The notes: generated from the sequence alone by a model not told the origin. DNA of 64,000 nucleotides from Castellaniella daejeonensis (GCF_039523555.1 NZ_BAAAFN010000013.1:1-64000); one strand, 5' to 3'; numbered from the stretch's first letter, positions 45,098-53,320 are shown. Made by a program: numbers and translations.

Positions 45098-45305
45098 TTC
45101 GTCACGACGACAGGGACGATCTTCAGCAAAATCCATCAACTAAAAAATCCAAGCACAGGCTTGCACAAGAGTTCACTTCTAAACGTCCACAATTCCTGTG
45201 GAAAACCCTGTGTAATCCCCCTGCCCTTCCCTCCAACAGCCAGCACTGGCGCACCTTTTGCGCCCGCTGGTTGATCTTTTACCATCCCCACATCCTGGAA
45301 CACCC
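45098..45305. other. Relaxase leader with nested hairpin
   Basis: 208 bases without a gene. A nested inverted repeat (45240-45270: CCAGC...GCTGG around GCGC...GCGC) lies about 36 bases before the relaxase ATG, and an AAGC-ACAG-GCTT repeat upstream. It could contain the relaxase promoter or, less likely, the transfer origin. Confidence 0.35.
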
Positions 45306-48215
45306 ATGATCTCGCACAGCCAGATCTATCGGGCCCGTGCGGCCCTCGCCACCCACTACTATGCCGACCAGGCCGACGATTACTACAGCCGCGATGGCAG
45401 CGCTGCAACCTGGCAGGGTGAAGGCGCCAGGCGCTTGGGCGCAGTCGGTGCCATCGATCCTGCCCGGTTCAAAGCCATGCTGCAGGGTGATTTTGGCCAT
45501 GGCATCACGGCCAGTCAATCGGTGCGCAAGGACGCCAAGGCCCGCGCGGCGCTGGATCTGACTTTCGGCGCACCCAAAAGCATTACGCTGCAGGCCCTCA
45601 TCGGCGGCGACGAGCGCCTGATCCAGGCGAACGATGATGCCTTGGCCACGGCCCTGGGCTATGTCGAACAGCACCTGGCCATGGGCCGCAGGAAGGAAAA
45701 CGGCAAGTCGCGGGTGGAGCACACGGGCAACCTCATCATCGCCAAGTTCCGCCACGAAACGGCCCGGCCTACTGAAGACGCTGCACCGGACCCGCATCTG
45801 CACGTCCACGCGCTGCTGATGAATCTGACCCAGCGGGCCGATGGCCAGTGGGTGGCGCTATCCAACGAACAGATTTTCCAGCTGCTGCGGGTGACCGACT
45901 CCATCTACCAAGCGACGCTGGAGCGCAATGTCCGGGCGCTGGGCTATGCCGTGCGCCACGAGAAGAACCATATCGAGCTCGCGCACATCAGCCGGGAACA
46001 GATCGAATTCTTCAGCAAGCGCAGCGCGGGCATCACGGCGGAACTGGCTGCACGCGGCATCAGCCGCGACCAGGCCCCGCACGCCCTGCGCCAGGGCATC
46101 ACCCTCACCCACCGACAGCAGAAGACACAGACTTACAGCCGGGCCGAGCTGCAGCAGGAATGGCAGACAGCGGCCCAAGCCATCGGCATGCGGTTTGACC
46201 AGGCAGGCCTGCAGACGGCCATCCAGCCACGGCAGAACACCAGGGACACCCGCAAGGCCTCCGATCTGGTCGCCCAGGCATCACTGGATTGGGCAATCCA
46301 GCACCTGGCTGAACGCGAGTCCGTCATGCCACTGGCCGATCTGCTGCAAAGCGCCGTGCGCCACGCGGGTGGTCATACGGATGTCACCGCCATCCAGTCA
46401 GCCATCCAGGCGCGTATACAGGCAGGGGCTCTGATCCAGGAAGCGCCACACTATCGCAGCACGCAAGACATGAAGGCCACACCCATGACCCGCGACGGTT
46501 GGGCGGCCGAAGTCGTGCGCCTGCGCGGAACCTTGCAGAATGCCGCCCTACAGCTCATCGATCAAGCCATCACCCAAGGACGGCTCCTGATGGAAAGCCC
46601 GCGCTACGCCACGCGCAAGGCCTATGAGGCGGAATCCCGGATCCTGGCGGCTGAAGCCAGCGGCCGTCGTGCCTGGCAGGCCCCCATCGCCAGCACCGTG
46701 GCCGAATCCGGGCTGGATAAGCGCCTGACCCCAGGCCAGCGCGAAGCCGTGATGCTGATTGCCAGCGACACCGACCAGATCAGCGGCATCCAGGGCCTGG
46801 CCGGAACCGGCAAGTCTTTCGCGCTGCAAAACGCCCAGACCATCCTGCAGCAGCATGGCCACAGCCTGGTGGCACTCGCCCCCTATGGCGGCATGGTCCG
46901 CAATCTGCGCAAGGACGGTGTGCCCGCCAATACTGTGGCCTCGATCCTGGCCGCCCGCGACAAGCGGCCCTTTACCAGCCAACTGGGCCCGCAGACCGTG
47001 GTGGTGATCGACGAGGCCGGGGTCGTGCCCGTGCGCCAGATGGACAGACTGCTGGCACTCATCCAGCCCACCGGCGCGAAGGTGGTGCTGCTGGGCGACA
47101 CGGCCCAGACCAAGGCCATCGAGGCGGGCCGCGCCTTTGCCATGCTGCAGGAACACGGCATGAAGACCGTGCTCATGGGCGACATCCAGCGTCAGCGATC
47201 CGAACGGCTGCGCCAGGCGGTGCAACTGGCGGCCCATGGCCAGGCCAGCCGGTCCCTGCCCTTGCTGGATCGGGTGCTGACCATCCCGGATCAGTTCAGT
47301 GTCGATGGGCATGGTCAAAAGACCCGCGACAGTTCGGCCCGGTACGAAGCCATCGCCCAGGCCTATGTGGGGCTGCCCACCGATCAGCAGGCCAGCACGA
47401 TTGTAGTGACCGGTACCAACGCCTCGCGCCAGGCGATCAATGCCCGCATCCACGCTCTGCGCGGCCTGGAAGGCAAGGGCCAGCGCTGCCAGCTGCTGGC
47501 CCGCCACGACACCACGCGGGCCGAACGCAGTGTCGCCCGGTACTACACCGTGGGCGATATCGTCGTGCCGGAACGTGATTACCAGTGCGGCCTGAAGCGC
47601 GGCGAACTGTACCGGGTGACCGGCATCCCACGCCATGACCGCATCACGGTGCAGGCCGTGAATCCTGGCGCATCAAAATCTGAGTCCATCGAGCTCATTC
47701 CACGCACCATGGGCAAGCTCTCGGTCTATCACCTGAACGAATCCGAACTGTCCGTGGGTGACCAGGTACGCATCACGCGCAACGATGCCCAGCATGACCT
47801 GGTCAACGGCCAGCTGGCGAAGGTCGTCGCCATCGAGGCCAGCGCCGTCACCATCGAAACTGGCGACAAAAGCATCACCCTGCCGACTGACCGGCCGCTG
47901 CACCTGGACTATGCCTACACCACCACGGCGCACAGCGCTCAGGGCCTGACCTGCGACCGGGTGCTGTACAACGCGGAAAGCTTCAGCCGCACCACGGCCC
48001 AGGATACCTACTATGTCAGCATCTCGCGCGAACGGCATGAGGTCGTGGTGTTCACGGATGATGCCGACAAGCTGCCGGAGCGGGTGGATCGGCTGGGGGT
48101 CAAGGGGCTGGCGCATGACCTGCTGCCCGTGACAAATAATGAACTGGCACCAAATCGAAATGCCCTCAGCCAGGCACAATCCCCGACAGAAGCCGAACTG
48201 GAAATTGAGCAGTAG
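45306..48215 (+). CDS. TrwC/TraI-like MOB-F relaxase-helicase
   Basis: 969 aa. N-terminal relaxase domain with tyrosines at 18-19 and 26-27 (ATHYYADQADDYYSRDG), matching the positions of the two catalytic tyrosines of R388 TrwC, and the three-histidine metal site HLHVH (164-168). C-terminal SF1 helicase: Walker A GLAGTGKSFALQ (about 500), Walker B VVIDEAG (about 570), and HSAQGLTCDRV with a VSISRERHEVVVF motif near the end. It nicks oriT, stays attached to the 5' end and unwinds the transfer strand. ATG 45306 is preferred to 45258 by alignment of the tyrosines. Confidence 0.95.
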   Translation: MISHSQIYRARAALATHYYADQADDYYSRDGSAATWQGEGARRLGAVGAIDPARFKAMLQGDFGHGITASQSVRKDAKARAALDLTFGAPKSITLQALIGGDERLIQANDDALATALGYVEQHLAMGRRKENGKSRVEHTGNLIIAKFRHETARPTEDAAPDPHLHVHALLMNLTQRADGQWVALSNEQIFQLLRVTDSIYQATLERNVRALGYAVRHEKNHIELAHISREQIEFFSKRSAGITAELAARGISRDQAPHALRQGITLTHRQQKTQTYSRAELQQEWQTAAQAIGMRFDQAGLQTAIQPRQNTRDTRKASDLVAQASLDWAIQHLAERESVMPLADLLQSAVRHAGGHTDVTAIQSAIQARIQAGALIQEAPHYRSTQDMKATPMTRDGWAAEVVRLRGTLQNAALQLIDQAITQGRLLMESPRYATRKAYEAESRILAAEASGRRAWQAPIASTVAESGLDKRLTPGQREAVMLIASDTDQISGIQGLAGTGKSFALQNAQTILQQHGHSLVALAPYGGMVRNLRKDGVPANTVASILAARDKRPFTSQLGPQTVVVIDEAGVVPVRQMDRLLALIQPTGAKVVLLGDTAQTKAIEAGRAFAMLQEHGMKTVLMGDIQRQRSERLRQAVQLAAHGQASRSLPLLDRVLTIPDQFSVDGHGQKTRDSSARYEAIAQAYVGLPTDQQASTIVVTGTNASRQAINARIHALRGLEGKGQRCQLLARHDTTRAERSVARYYTVGDIVVPERDYQCGLKRGELYRVTGIPRHDRITVQAVNPGASKSESIELIPRTMGKLSVYHLNESELSVGDQVRITRNDAQHDLVNGQLAKVVAIEASAVTIETGDKSITLPTDRPLHLDYAYTTTAHSAQGLTCDRVLYNAESFSRTTAQDTYYVSISRERHEVVVFTDDADKLPERVDRLGVKGLAHDLLPVTNNELAPNRNALSQAQSPTEAELEIEQ

Positions 48216-48241
48216 CCCCCTGCGAGTGATCGCTGATCTCA

Positions 48242-48270
48242 TTGACCAATTATTCACATATTTGTTAACA
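48242..48270 (+). promoter_or_regulatory. Promoter/operator of the HigBA-like pair
   Basis: -35 TTGACC (48242-48247), 17-base spacer, -10 TTAACA (48265-48270). A perfect 8-bp palindrome TGTTAACA (48263-48270) covers the -10 and is a plausible antitoxin operator. The toxin ATG is only eight bases downstream, so the mRNA may be leaderless. Confidence 0.5.
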
Positions 48271-48277
48271 TCAACTT

Positions 48278-48610
48278 ATGTCATACACCATTCACTACTA
48301 CAGTGAAGATGTGGAAGCCAAAGTGCTGGCACTCCCTAAAACCCTACTGGCCCGCTATTTCAACCTGACCGACCGCATGATCACAGCGGGCGCCAACCTC
48401 GGAGAGCCACATACCAAGGCTTTTGGTGGCGGTCTATTCGAATTGCGCCTGAAAGGGGCTGAAGGAATTGCCCGGGTGTTTTATTGCACACGCGTCGGTC
48501 GCCGTATTGTGATGCTTCACTGTTTCGTGAAGAAGACCGACAAAACACCTCCGGCAGAGCGCCGCATCGCCGAAGCACGATTGAAGGAGATTCAAAATGC
48601 GCACTCATGA
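48278..48610 (+). CDS. RelE/HigB-family toxin (phage Gp49-like)
   Basis: 110 aa. Gp49-like RelE-superfamily pattern: YTIHYYSEDVEAKVLALPKTLLARYFNLTDRMITAGANLGEPHTKAFGGGLFELRLKGAEGIARVFYC...RIVMLHCFVKKTDKTPPAERRIAEARLKEI. Such toxins cleave mRNA at the ribosome. It precedes the antitoxin (HigBA order) with a 14-base overlap. Confidence 0.88.
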   Translation: MSYTIHYYSEDVEAKVLALPKTLLARYFNLTDRMITAGANLGEPHTKAFGGGLFELRLKGAEGIARVFYCTRVGRRIVMLHCFVKKTDKTPPAERRIAEARLKEIQNAHS

Positions 48611-48884
48611 AGAGCTCAAGGCCTTGGCCTTGTCAGATCCAGAAGTTCGTGCCGAATATGAACGTATCGAGCGCGAAGAAATGCCGATGCTGGATACCAT
48701 CCTGAAAGCCCGGGGTGACGCGGGGCTCACCCAGGCACAAGTGGCCGAACGCATGGGTACCAAAGCCTCTGCTGTTGCTCGACTAGAAAACGCCCTGGTG
48801 ACCGGAAAGCACTCCCCCTCGGTTGCGACACTCAAAAAATACGCCGCAGCACTGGGTAAAAAATTGGAAGTCCGTTTTCACTGA
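48597..48884 (+). CDS. XRE-family antitoxin (HigA-like)
   Basis: 95 aa. C-terminal helix-turn-helix of the XRE type (LTQAQVAERMGTKASAVARLENALVTGKHSPSVATLKKYAAALGKKLEVRF, about 42-93) after a helical N-terminus (HEELKALALSDPEVRAEYERIEREE) likely to bind the toxin. It represses the operon with the toxin. It stabilises the element by addiction. Confidence 0.9.
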   Translation: MRTHEELKALALSDPEVRAEYERIEREEMPMLDTILKARGDAGLTQAQVAERMGTKASAVARLENALVTGKHSPSVATLKKYAAALGKKLEVRFH

Positions 48885-48919
48885 ATCGTGTCGGCTTGGT
48901 GGAAACCCGCCTGTCTATC

Positions 48920-49029
48920 GGTGTGAATCAAGTGTTCAGACGGTGTCCAGCTGGTGTCGGCATGGTGTATCGCCGGTGTGTTTATGGTGTTTCCAGGCGG
49001 TACCGCTGGTGTATGAATGGTATCCACCA
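48920..49029 (+). repeat. Ten phased 11-bp repeats, GGTGT plus six variable bases
   Basis: GGTGT occurs at 48920, 48942, 48953, 48964, 48975, 48986 and 49008; the same register holds AGTGT at 48931, GCGGT at 48997 and GGTAT at 49019. The 11-bp step never slips. The six other bases vary, so this is not a simple tandem copy but a ladder of short contacts on one face of the helix, as expected for a cooperative binding site such as a centromere or stbDR-like array. Confidence 0.8.
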
Positions 49030-49511
49030 CCACTCAGGCAGCCGTCTACGCGCCATTCGGCTACAAGCGTGGCCGCCCTTCCTCCCGCCAGATCAATGGC
49101 TTGCGCCATTCCAGTGCCCTATCTGTCCTACATCACCAAAACCGGCCAGATTCCAGCAAGCCGTTGATCCACGACGCCTTTACCCACCCCGCCAGGGGTG
49201 CGTCATGTGTGGGACGTTTAAGGCCACAAAGGAGCGGTAGCGAATTTGGGGACTGAACGGCCCAGCCTGACCGGAAACCGGGCAGGCAGCGTCACAGCAC
49301 AGGGCCCCAGGCGAAGCCTGGGAACAGGGCCAGGCATCAGCACCAGGCAGGCCATAGGGTGCACAGACGGGCCCAGGATGGCCACCACCAGAAACAGCAG
49401 CCATAGCCCAAAAAAGCCACCAGCCCAGAATGCAACAAAGCCCGGACAAAGCCGGGCCAGGACGCCATGCAAAACCAGGCCGGAATCACCCGGCCAGGCT
49501 CATGCAGTCTC
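49030..49511. other. Non-coding stretch with hairpins, end of the leading region
   Basis: No supported gene. Hairpins: CACCCC-GCCA-GGGGTG (49185-49200), CCCAGGC-GAA-GCCTGGG (49306-49322) and GCCCGG...CCGGGC (about 49440-49457), the last two likely 3' structures of the minus-strand ssb transcript. A minus-strand frame at 49218-49472 has a hydrophobic N-terminal half but no family or convincing start. With the repeats at 48920 it is a candidate place for oriT. Confidence 0.4.
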
Positions 49512-49991
49512 TCAAAACGGAATATCCGATTCCTCCAGCGCTGCGGATCCAGCCGCCGGGGCCGCAGCCGCAATCCGCCCACCTCGCCCCTTCGCCCTGC
49601 CTGCCACAGAACCGCCTGCGGCCGCTGCCTTCGCCTCTCCCGCCTGGCCGTTATCCCGTCCGTCCAGCATCTGCATCTGGTCGGCAATGATCTCGGTGCT
49701 GTAGCGGTCGGTGCCGCTCTCCTTGTCCTGCCATTTGCGGGTTTTGAGGCGCCCTTCCACAAACACGGTGCGGCCCTTCTTCAGGTATTCGCCAGCGATC
49801 TCCGCCAGGCGACCGTAAAACACCACGCGGTGCCATTCGGTTTCTTCGCGGCGCTCGCCGCTGGCCTTGTCGCGCCAGGTGCTGGTGGTGGCAATCGACA
49901 CGTTGCAGACGGCTGCGCCGTCCGGGGTGTAACGGATGTCCGGATCCTTACCCAGGTTGCCAATGAGGGTCGCGCGGTTCAGTGATGCCAT
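49512..49991 (-). CDS. ssb: Single-stranded DNA-binding protein
   Basis: 159 aa. OB-fold domain (about 1-110: MASLNRATLIGNLGKDPDIRY..., WHRVVFYGRLAEIAGEYLKKGRTVFVEGRL, YSTEIIADQMQML), a Gly/Ala-rich linker and the acidic tip EESDIPF that binds partner proteins. Element-borne SSB protects the incoming strand during conjugation. It lies after the DUF3560 gene on the minus strand, with two short GC hairpins (50006-50050 region) between them. Confidence 0.95.
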   Translation of the reverse strand: MASLNRATLIGNLGKDPDIRYTPDGAAVCNVSIATTSTWRDKASGERREETEWHRVVFYGRLAEIAGEYLKKGRTVFVEGRLKTRKWQDKESGTDRYSTEIIADQMQMLDGRDNGQAGEAKAAAAGGSVAGRAKGRGGRIAAAAPAAGSAALEESDIPF

Positions 49992-50064
49992 GATGATTCT
50001 CCAATGATGAAAGTCTGGGGGTGATGCCCCAGGCCGGGATCCGGCCCAGGGATAAAAGCGGGGT

Positions 50065-50871
50065 TCAGGCTTGATTCAATGCGTCCAGATGGCGGATCAC
50101 ATCCTTGGCGGCCCATTGGGCGTTGCCGGTCAGCTGGCGCACCCAGGCGCTGCGCGTCGGACTCCAGCGGAAACCGCAGCGCTTCAGCACGTCGCGGGTC
50201 TCCTTGGCCGGCTTGCCGTCAAACAGGAACATGGCACGGTTCTCCTGCGGATCCTCGCGGTAGGTGTAGCCGTCTCCTGCCTGCTCGGTTTCGGTGCGCT
50301 CGGCGGCACGCTGCAATTCCTTGATGCGGGCCATGATGCGGTGGATGTTGGCGTTGTTGTTCTGCAGCTGGAACGGGGCAAAGCCGATGCGGTTCATATA
50401 GTCCGGGGTCACCAGCTCGCGGGCGCGTTCCGCGTAGGTCAGGCCAGAATCCACCAGGGCGGCCACCTGCGCATCGGCCCCAGCCTTGGCATGGCGGCGC
50501 AAGATAGCGTTGATCGCCTTCATGGTTTCCTGAATGGCCTGCAGGCTGGCCAGCTTCGCCTGCAGTTTCTCGATCGCGGCCGGGTCATCGCTGGAAATCC
50601 CGCCCTTGCCCACGGCAGCGGCCTTATTGGCGTAGTGCTCGGCTTTTTTCTGCAACTCGACAGACTGTTCAAAGCCTCGGCTGATCCGTTCCCGATAGCG
50701 GCGGTCGCGTCCTTCGGAATAGTGCCCCACCAGGATGGGCTGGCCCATGGGGATGGCATCGGCTATGCGGCTGGCCTGAGACGCGACCGCATCCGACTGT
50801 GCATGTGCCTGCCCTGCTCGTTCTTCATAGCGGGCCTTGCGGGCTGCCTGTTTGGCTTCGTAGGTGTTCAT
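50065..50871 (-). CDS. DUF3560-domain protein
   Basis: 268 aa from ATG 50871 (GGAG nine bases upstream). N-terminal DUF3560 pattern: YEERAGQAHAQSDAVASQASRIADAIPMGQPILVGHYSEGRDRRYRERISRGFEQSVEL, a coiled-coil middle, and a C-terminal KCGFRWSPTRSAWVRQLTGNAQWAAKDVI segment common in plasmid proteins. Function unknown; found with ssb and antirestriction genes in leading regions of conjugative elements. It is preceded by copy A of the ~320-bp leader repeat. Confidence 0.85.
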   Translation of the reverse strand: MNTYEAKQAARKARYEERAGQAHAQSDAVASQASRIADAIPMGQPILVGHYSEGRDRRYRERISRGFEQSVELQKKAEHYANKAAAVGKGGISSDDPAAIEKLQAKLASLQAIQETMKAINAILRRHAKAGADAQVAALVDSGLTYAERARELVTPDYMNRIGFAPFQLQNNNANIHRIMARIKELQRAAERTETEQAGDGYTYREDPQENRAMFLFDGKPAKETRDVLKRCGFRWSPTRSAWVRQLTGNAQWAAKDVIRHLDALNQA

Positions 50872-50912
50872 GATCAAATCTCCAAAACAAGGGTTGAACT
50901 GCTTTTCAGCTG

Positions 50913-51235
50913 ACCGGATCCGAAGATTCTTGAGCTGGATCGTCAAACCGCCCTGTGGGGTTGACGTGGGTTTCCCGGTCTTGCCGCCGTCTTCCGTGAG
51001 TTCCGTCGCCGTGCCGATCTGGACCACGCAGCGCCGAGCGGAAAGGGGCAGGCACGCAAGCCGCAGCCCGAAGCCTCAGGCGCAGGGACCGGGTGAGTAC
51101 CTGGTAGCGCGCACCCCTTGCAGCGAGAAGCGAAAGTGGTACACGTCGGTGGTGTCAGGCGGCGGGAATCACGGAAAACGGGAGAACGGCCTGGCCCATA
51201 CGATCACCCCACAGGGCGGCCGCGCGGCGAGCGCC
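50913..51235 (-). repeat. Leader repeat, copy A (upstream of the DUF3560 gene)
   Basis: Imperfect direct repeat of 52055-52375, same orientation and about the same distance (40-50 bases) to the start codon of its gene. Best conserved blocks: 51041-51071 (rich in GCAAGCCGCAGCCCGAA), 51085-51125 (GGGACCGGGTGAGTACC...) and 51219-51236 (GGCCGCGCGGCGAGCGCC). It contains a hairpin (51089-51104) formed by CCGGGT and ACCTGG with one G-T wobble. No coding signal. Confidence 0.75.
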
Positions 51236-51310
51236 CATCAGCCCCGGTATGGCGGGGCTCAGACTGGCCAAAGGCCCTACCCAACACATCCTTGCCACCG
51301 GCACCAAATA

Positions 51311-51408
51311 GCAAGGCCGGCCGGGGCACCCTGACCCGGTCGGCCTTGCACGTTCTGTAGTTCGCTGTTTCCCCGGCCCCTGCCGTGCGGCACCCGACGC
51401 ACGGCAGG
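51311..51408. promoter_or_regulatory. Two strong hairpins between radC-like and DUF3560 genes
   Basis: First: 15-position stem 51311-51325 against 51335-51349 with one G-T wobble, 9-base loop. Second: perfect 11-bp stem CCTGCCGTGCG / CGCACGGCAGG (51379-51408), 8-base loop. They follow the radC stop on the minus strand and may end its transcript, though T-tracts are poor; they may also be folded structures of the single transferred strand. Confidence 0.5.
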
Positions 51409-51493
51409 AGCCGACGCAGCCCTCATGATCACCCGATCATGCCAACTCGCCAGCCTCAGGCTGCAGGGCGGCCACCCGCCCTGCCCCAGTGCC

Positions 51494-52024
51494 CTACACC
51501 TGGCCGCGCTCAGCCAGCGAGGTGGTTTCCTTGCCGCTGACGATGATGTGATCCAGTACCCGCACATCCACCAGGGCCAGTGCCTGCTTCAGCTGCCGGG
51601 TCAAGCTCAGATCCGCCGGGCTGGGTTCGGCAATCCCCGATGGGTGGTTATGGGCCATAAAAAGCGATGCGGCATTCAAGCGAAGCGCCGTCTTCACGAT
51701 CTCGCGCGGATAGATACTGGCGTGGCTGAGCGTCCCACTGCTTTGCTCGATATAGCGGATAGGCTTTAACTGCGAATCCAGATACAGAAAGGCCGCGCAT
51801 TCATGCCCCAGGCCTGCCAGCTTGGACTGAAAAAACTTGGCCACCTGTCCCGGATTCATCATGGTGTTGGCCGTGGAAATCAGGCTTTCTGCCGCCATCC
51901 GGCCAGCCGCCAGGATCTGGTCATCGGTCGCGGGCTTGTAGCGGCCGCTGGGGCTGCGCACAAAAAGCGGCTGTGCGTCGTTCATGTTGTCGTAGCTCAG
52001 GGCTGCGGTGCTGTTTGCGTTCAT
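51494..52024 (-). CDS. RadC-like JAB/MPN-domain protein
   Basis: 176 aa from ATG 52024 (AAAGGAG upstream). C-terminal RadC/JAB metalloprotease-like domain with E of CAAFLYLDSQ.., the HNHPSG zinc motif (SLFMAHNHPSGIAEPSPADLSLTRQLKQAL) and VLDHIIVSG. The N-terminal helix-hairpin-helix region of chromosomal RadC is missing, as in plasmid and island homologues. Its role in DNA repair is doubtful; association with mobile elements is strong. It is preceded by copy B of the leader repeat. Confidence 0.88.
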   Translation of the reverse strand: MNANSTAALSYDNMNDAQPLFVRSPSGRYKPATDDQILAAGRMAAESLISTANTMMNPGQVAKFFQSKLAGLGHECAAFLYLDSQLKPIRYIEQSSGTLSHASIYPREIVKTALRLNAASLFMAHNHPSGIAEPSPADLSLTRQLKQALALVDVRVLDHIIVSGKETTSLAERGQV

Positions 52025-52054
52025 GGGTTTTCTCCTTTCGGGGGTTAACCGGCT

Positions 52055-52375
52055 ACCGGGGCCGAAGATTCCGAGCCTGAACGTAGGTTTTGCGGTGTCC
52101 GCTGTACTACGCTGGGCCCGGAGTGCCACCGTTGCCGTGAGTTCGTCGCCTTGCCGTGCTGAATCACGCAGGGACGACCGGAAAGGGGCGGGCACGCAAG
52201 CCGCAGCCCGAAGGAGAACGAAGAGAGACGAAGGGACCGGGTGAGTACCCGGCAACGCGCACCCCTTGCAGCAAGGAGCGCAGTGATACAGTCGGCGTTT
52301 TGGGCGGCGGACTCAGGGCAATGGCTGCCTGCGCCGTGGAGATGGACTGCGGATACCGGCCGCGCGGCGAGCGCC
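52055..52375 (-). repeat. Leader repeat, copy B (upstream of the radC-like gene)
   Basis: Partner of 50913-51235. Conserved blocks: 52062-52071 (CCGAAGATTC), 52136-52149, 52180-52213, 52233-52275 and 52359-52375. The core hairpin is perfect here: CCGGGT-GAGT-ACCCGG (52237-52252). The remaining sequence differs by small insertions and substitutions, so the copies are old or under structural rather than strict sequence constraint. Confidence 0.75.
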
Positions 52376-52509
52376 GCTACCGGACGAAGGACGGTCTGAC
52401 TGCATCTCCCCGCCCGTGAGCGTCCGTGCTACCCAAGGGTGAAAACCTCCAGTCTGACCAGGAACCAACAGGGACAAACCCTAATCAACCCTATTTATGG
52501 CTTACACTT

Positions 52510-52523
52510 GGACAAACTTGTCC
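52510..52523. promoter_or_regulatory. Operator-like palindrome upstream of the BREX operon
   Basis: GGACAA-AC-TTGTCC, a perfect 6-bp inverted repeat with two central bases, 30 bases before the first gene. Related half-sites GGGACAAACC (about 52470) and TTTGGAC (about 52530) flank it. It is a candidate site for the small HTH protein encoded just downstream or for another regulator. Confidence 0.5.
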
Positions 52524-52553
52524 TACACATTTGGACTCACACAGGCTCATCTT

Positions 52554-52766
52554 ATGAACGACCGATGGCTCTCCGTAGAAGAGGTCGCCAAGTACCTTGG
52601 CGTGACCAAGGACACGATCTATACCTGGGTAACAAGCAACAACATGCCTGGCCACAAGGTCGGCCGTTTTTGGAAGTTTAAGCAGGAAGATGTGGACGCC
52701 TGGGTCAGGAGCGGCGGCGCAGCAGATCCGGGCAACCGGATCAACAACTCAAAGGATAAGACATGA
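52554..52766 (+). CDS. Small helix-turn-helix protein (excisionase/MerR-like), first gene of the BREX operon
   Basis: 70 aa. Excisionase-family winged helix: RWLSVEEVAKYLGVTKDTIYTWVTSNNMPGHKVGRFWKFKQEDVDAWVRSG. Such proteins head several defence operons and may regulate them. ATG 52554 is used; a frame to 52497 adds residues without homology. It overlaps the next gene as ATGA. Confidence 0.82.
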   Translation: MNDRWLSVEEVAKYLGVTKDTIYTWVTSNNMPGHKVGRFWKFKQEDVDAWVRSGGAADPGNRINNSKDKT

Positions 52767-53320
52767 CCAGCGCCGACAATCAGCTTCAGTCTTTTCAGGC
52801 TGTGCAATCACAATATCATGGTGAAGCTTCATCTCTAACCAACCTTTTACGGCTGCGCGTCATTGTCGGCTTCCTTGGCGAGCGTGCTCAGTGCGCCTGG
52901 TGGCCCACGGCGTTCTATGAGTCATCGAGCAAGCTCTTCCTGGAGCCGGTCTTCTCGAAAACGTCTCGCCTTGCTCAGTACCACGGTGTGCTGGAAGCAG
53001 CCAGACGATTGCACGACGAGCATTTGAGCGTGGGTAGCTACCACCTGTTCCGGCTGCCTGAAGAAGTCGAACAAGACCTGCACGCGATCGTGCAAAGCAG
53101 CGCGGGAGAAGAACTCGCCAGTCAGACACCGCAGAGCAAAGAGGCTGCGCTGGATGCGTTGAAGCGCTTGGCCGCGACGAGCGGTACGGCCAGCGTGGGT
53201 CCAACGGCGGTCGGAAGCATCAAAGATATCGATTCCACCGACACCCTGAAGGCCATCGCGGCAGCCTATCTATCGGCGTTCACGCAGGACGCCAAAACAT
53301 ATCCGTATCTGGTGGGGTGA
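52763..53320 (+). CDS. BrxE-like BREX protein
   Basis: 185 aa. The segment LLRLRVIVGFLGERAQCAWWPTAFYESSSKLFLEPVFSKTSRLAQYHGVLEAARRLHDEHLSVGSYHLFRLPEEVEQDL resembles the BrxE family of type 6 BREX (LR..VARFGE...WW, a run of short helices, then an LWRLP-like block). Function of BrxE is unknown. It sits directly before brxA, the type 6 order. The GTGA overlap couples it to brxA. The assignment rests on remembered family pattern and place. Confidence 0.6.
   Translation: MTSADNQLQSFQAVQSQYHGEASSLTNLLRLRVIVGFLGERAQCAWWPTAFYESSSKLFLEPVFSKTSRLAQYHGVLEAARRLHDEHLSVGSYHLFRLPEEVEQDLHAIVQSSAGEELASQTPQSKEAALDALKRLAATSGTASVGPTAVGSIKDIDSTDTLKAIAAAYLSAFTQDAKTYPYLVG

Noticed and set aside
46548..47636. 362-codon minus-strand frame inside the relaxase gene
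   Set aside because: Lies wholly within the helicase domain of the relaxase and has no family features.
48896..49240. Plus-strand frame across the 11-bp repeat array
   Set aside because: The product is Arg/Cys/Pro-rich nonsense created by the GGTGT ladder; the repeat explains the open frame.
49218..49472. Small hydrophobic minus-strand frame after ssb
   Set aside because: Has a hydrophobic half, but no ribosome-binding site or family match, and overlaps hairpins that look like 3' structures.
49246..49704. Plus-strand frame overlapping ssb
   Set aside because: Low-complexity product that is the antisense of the ssb linker; ssb itself is complete.
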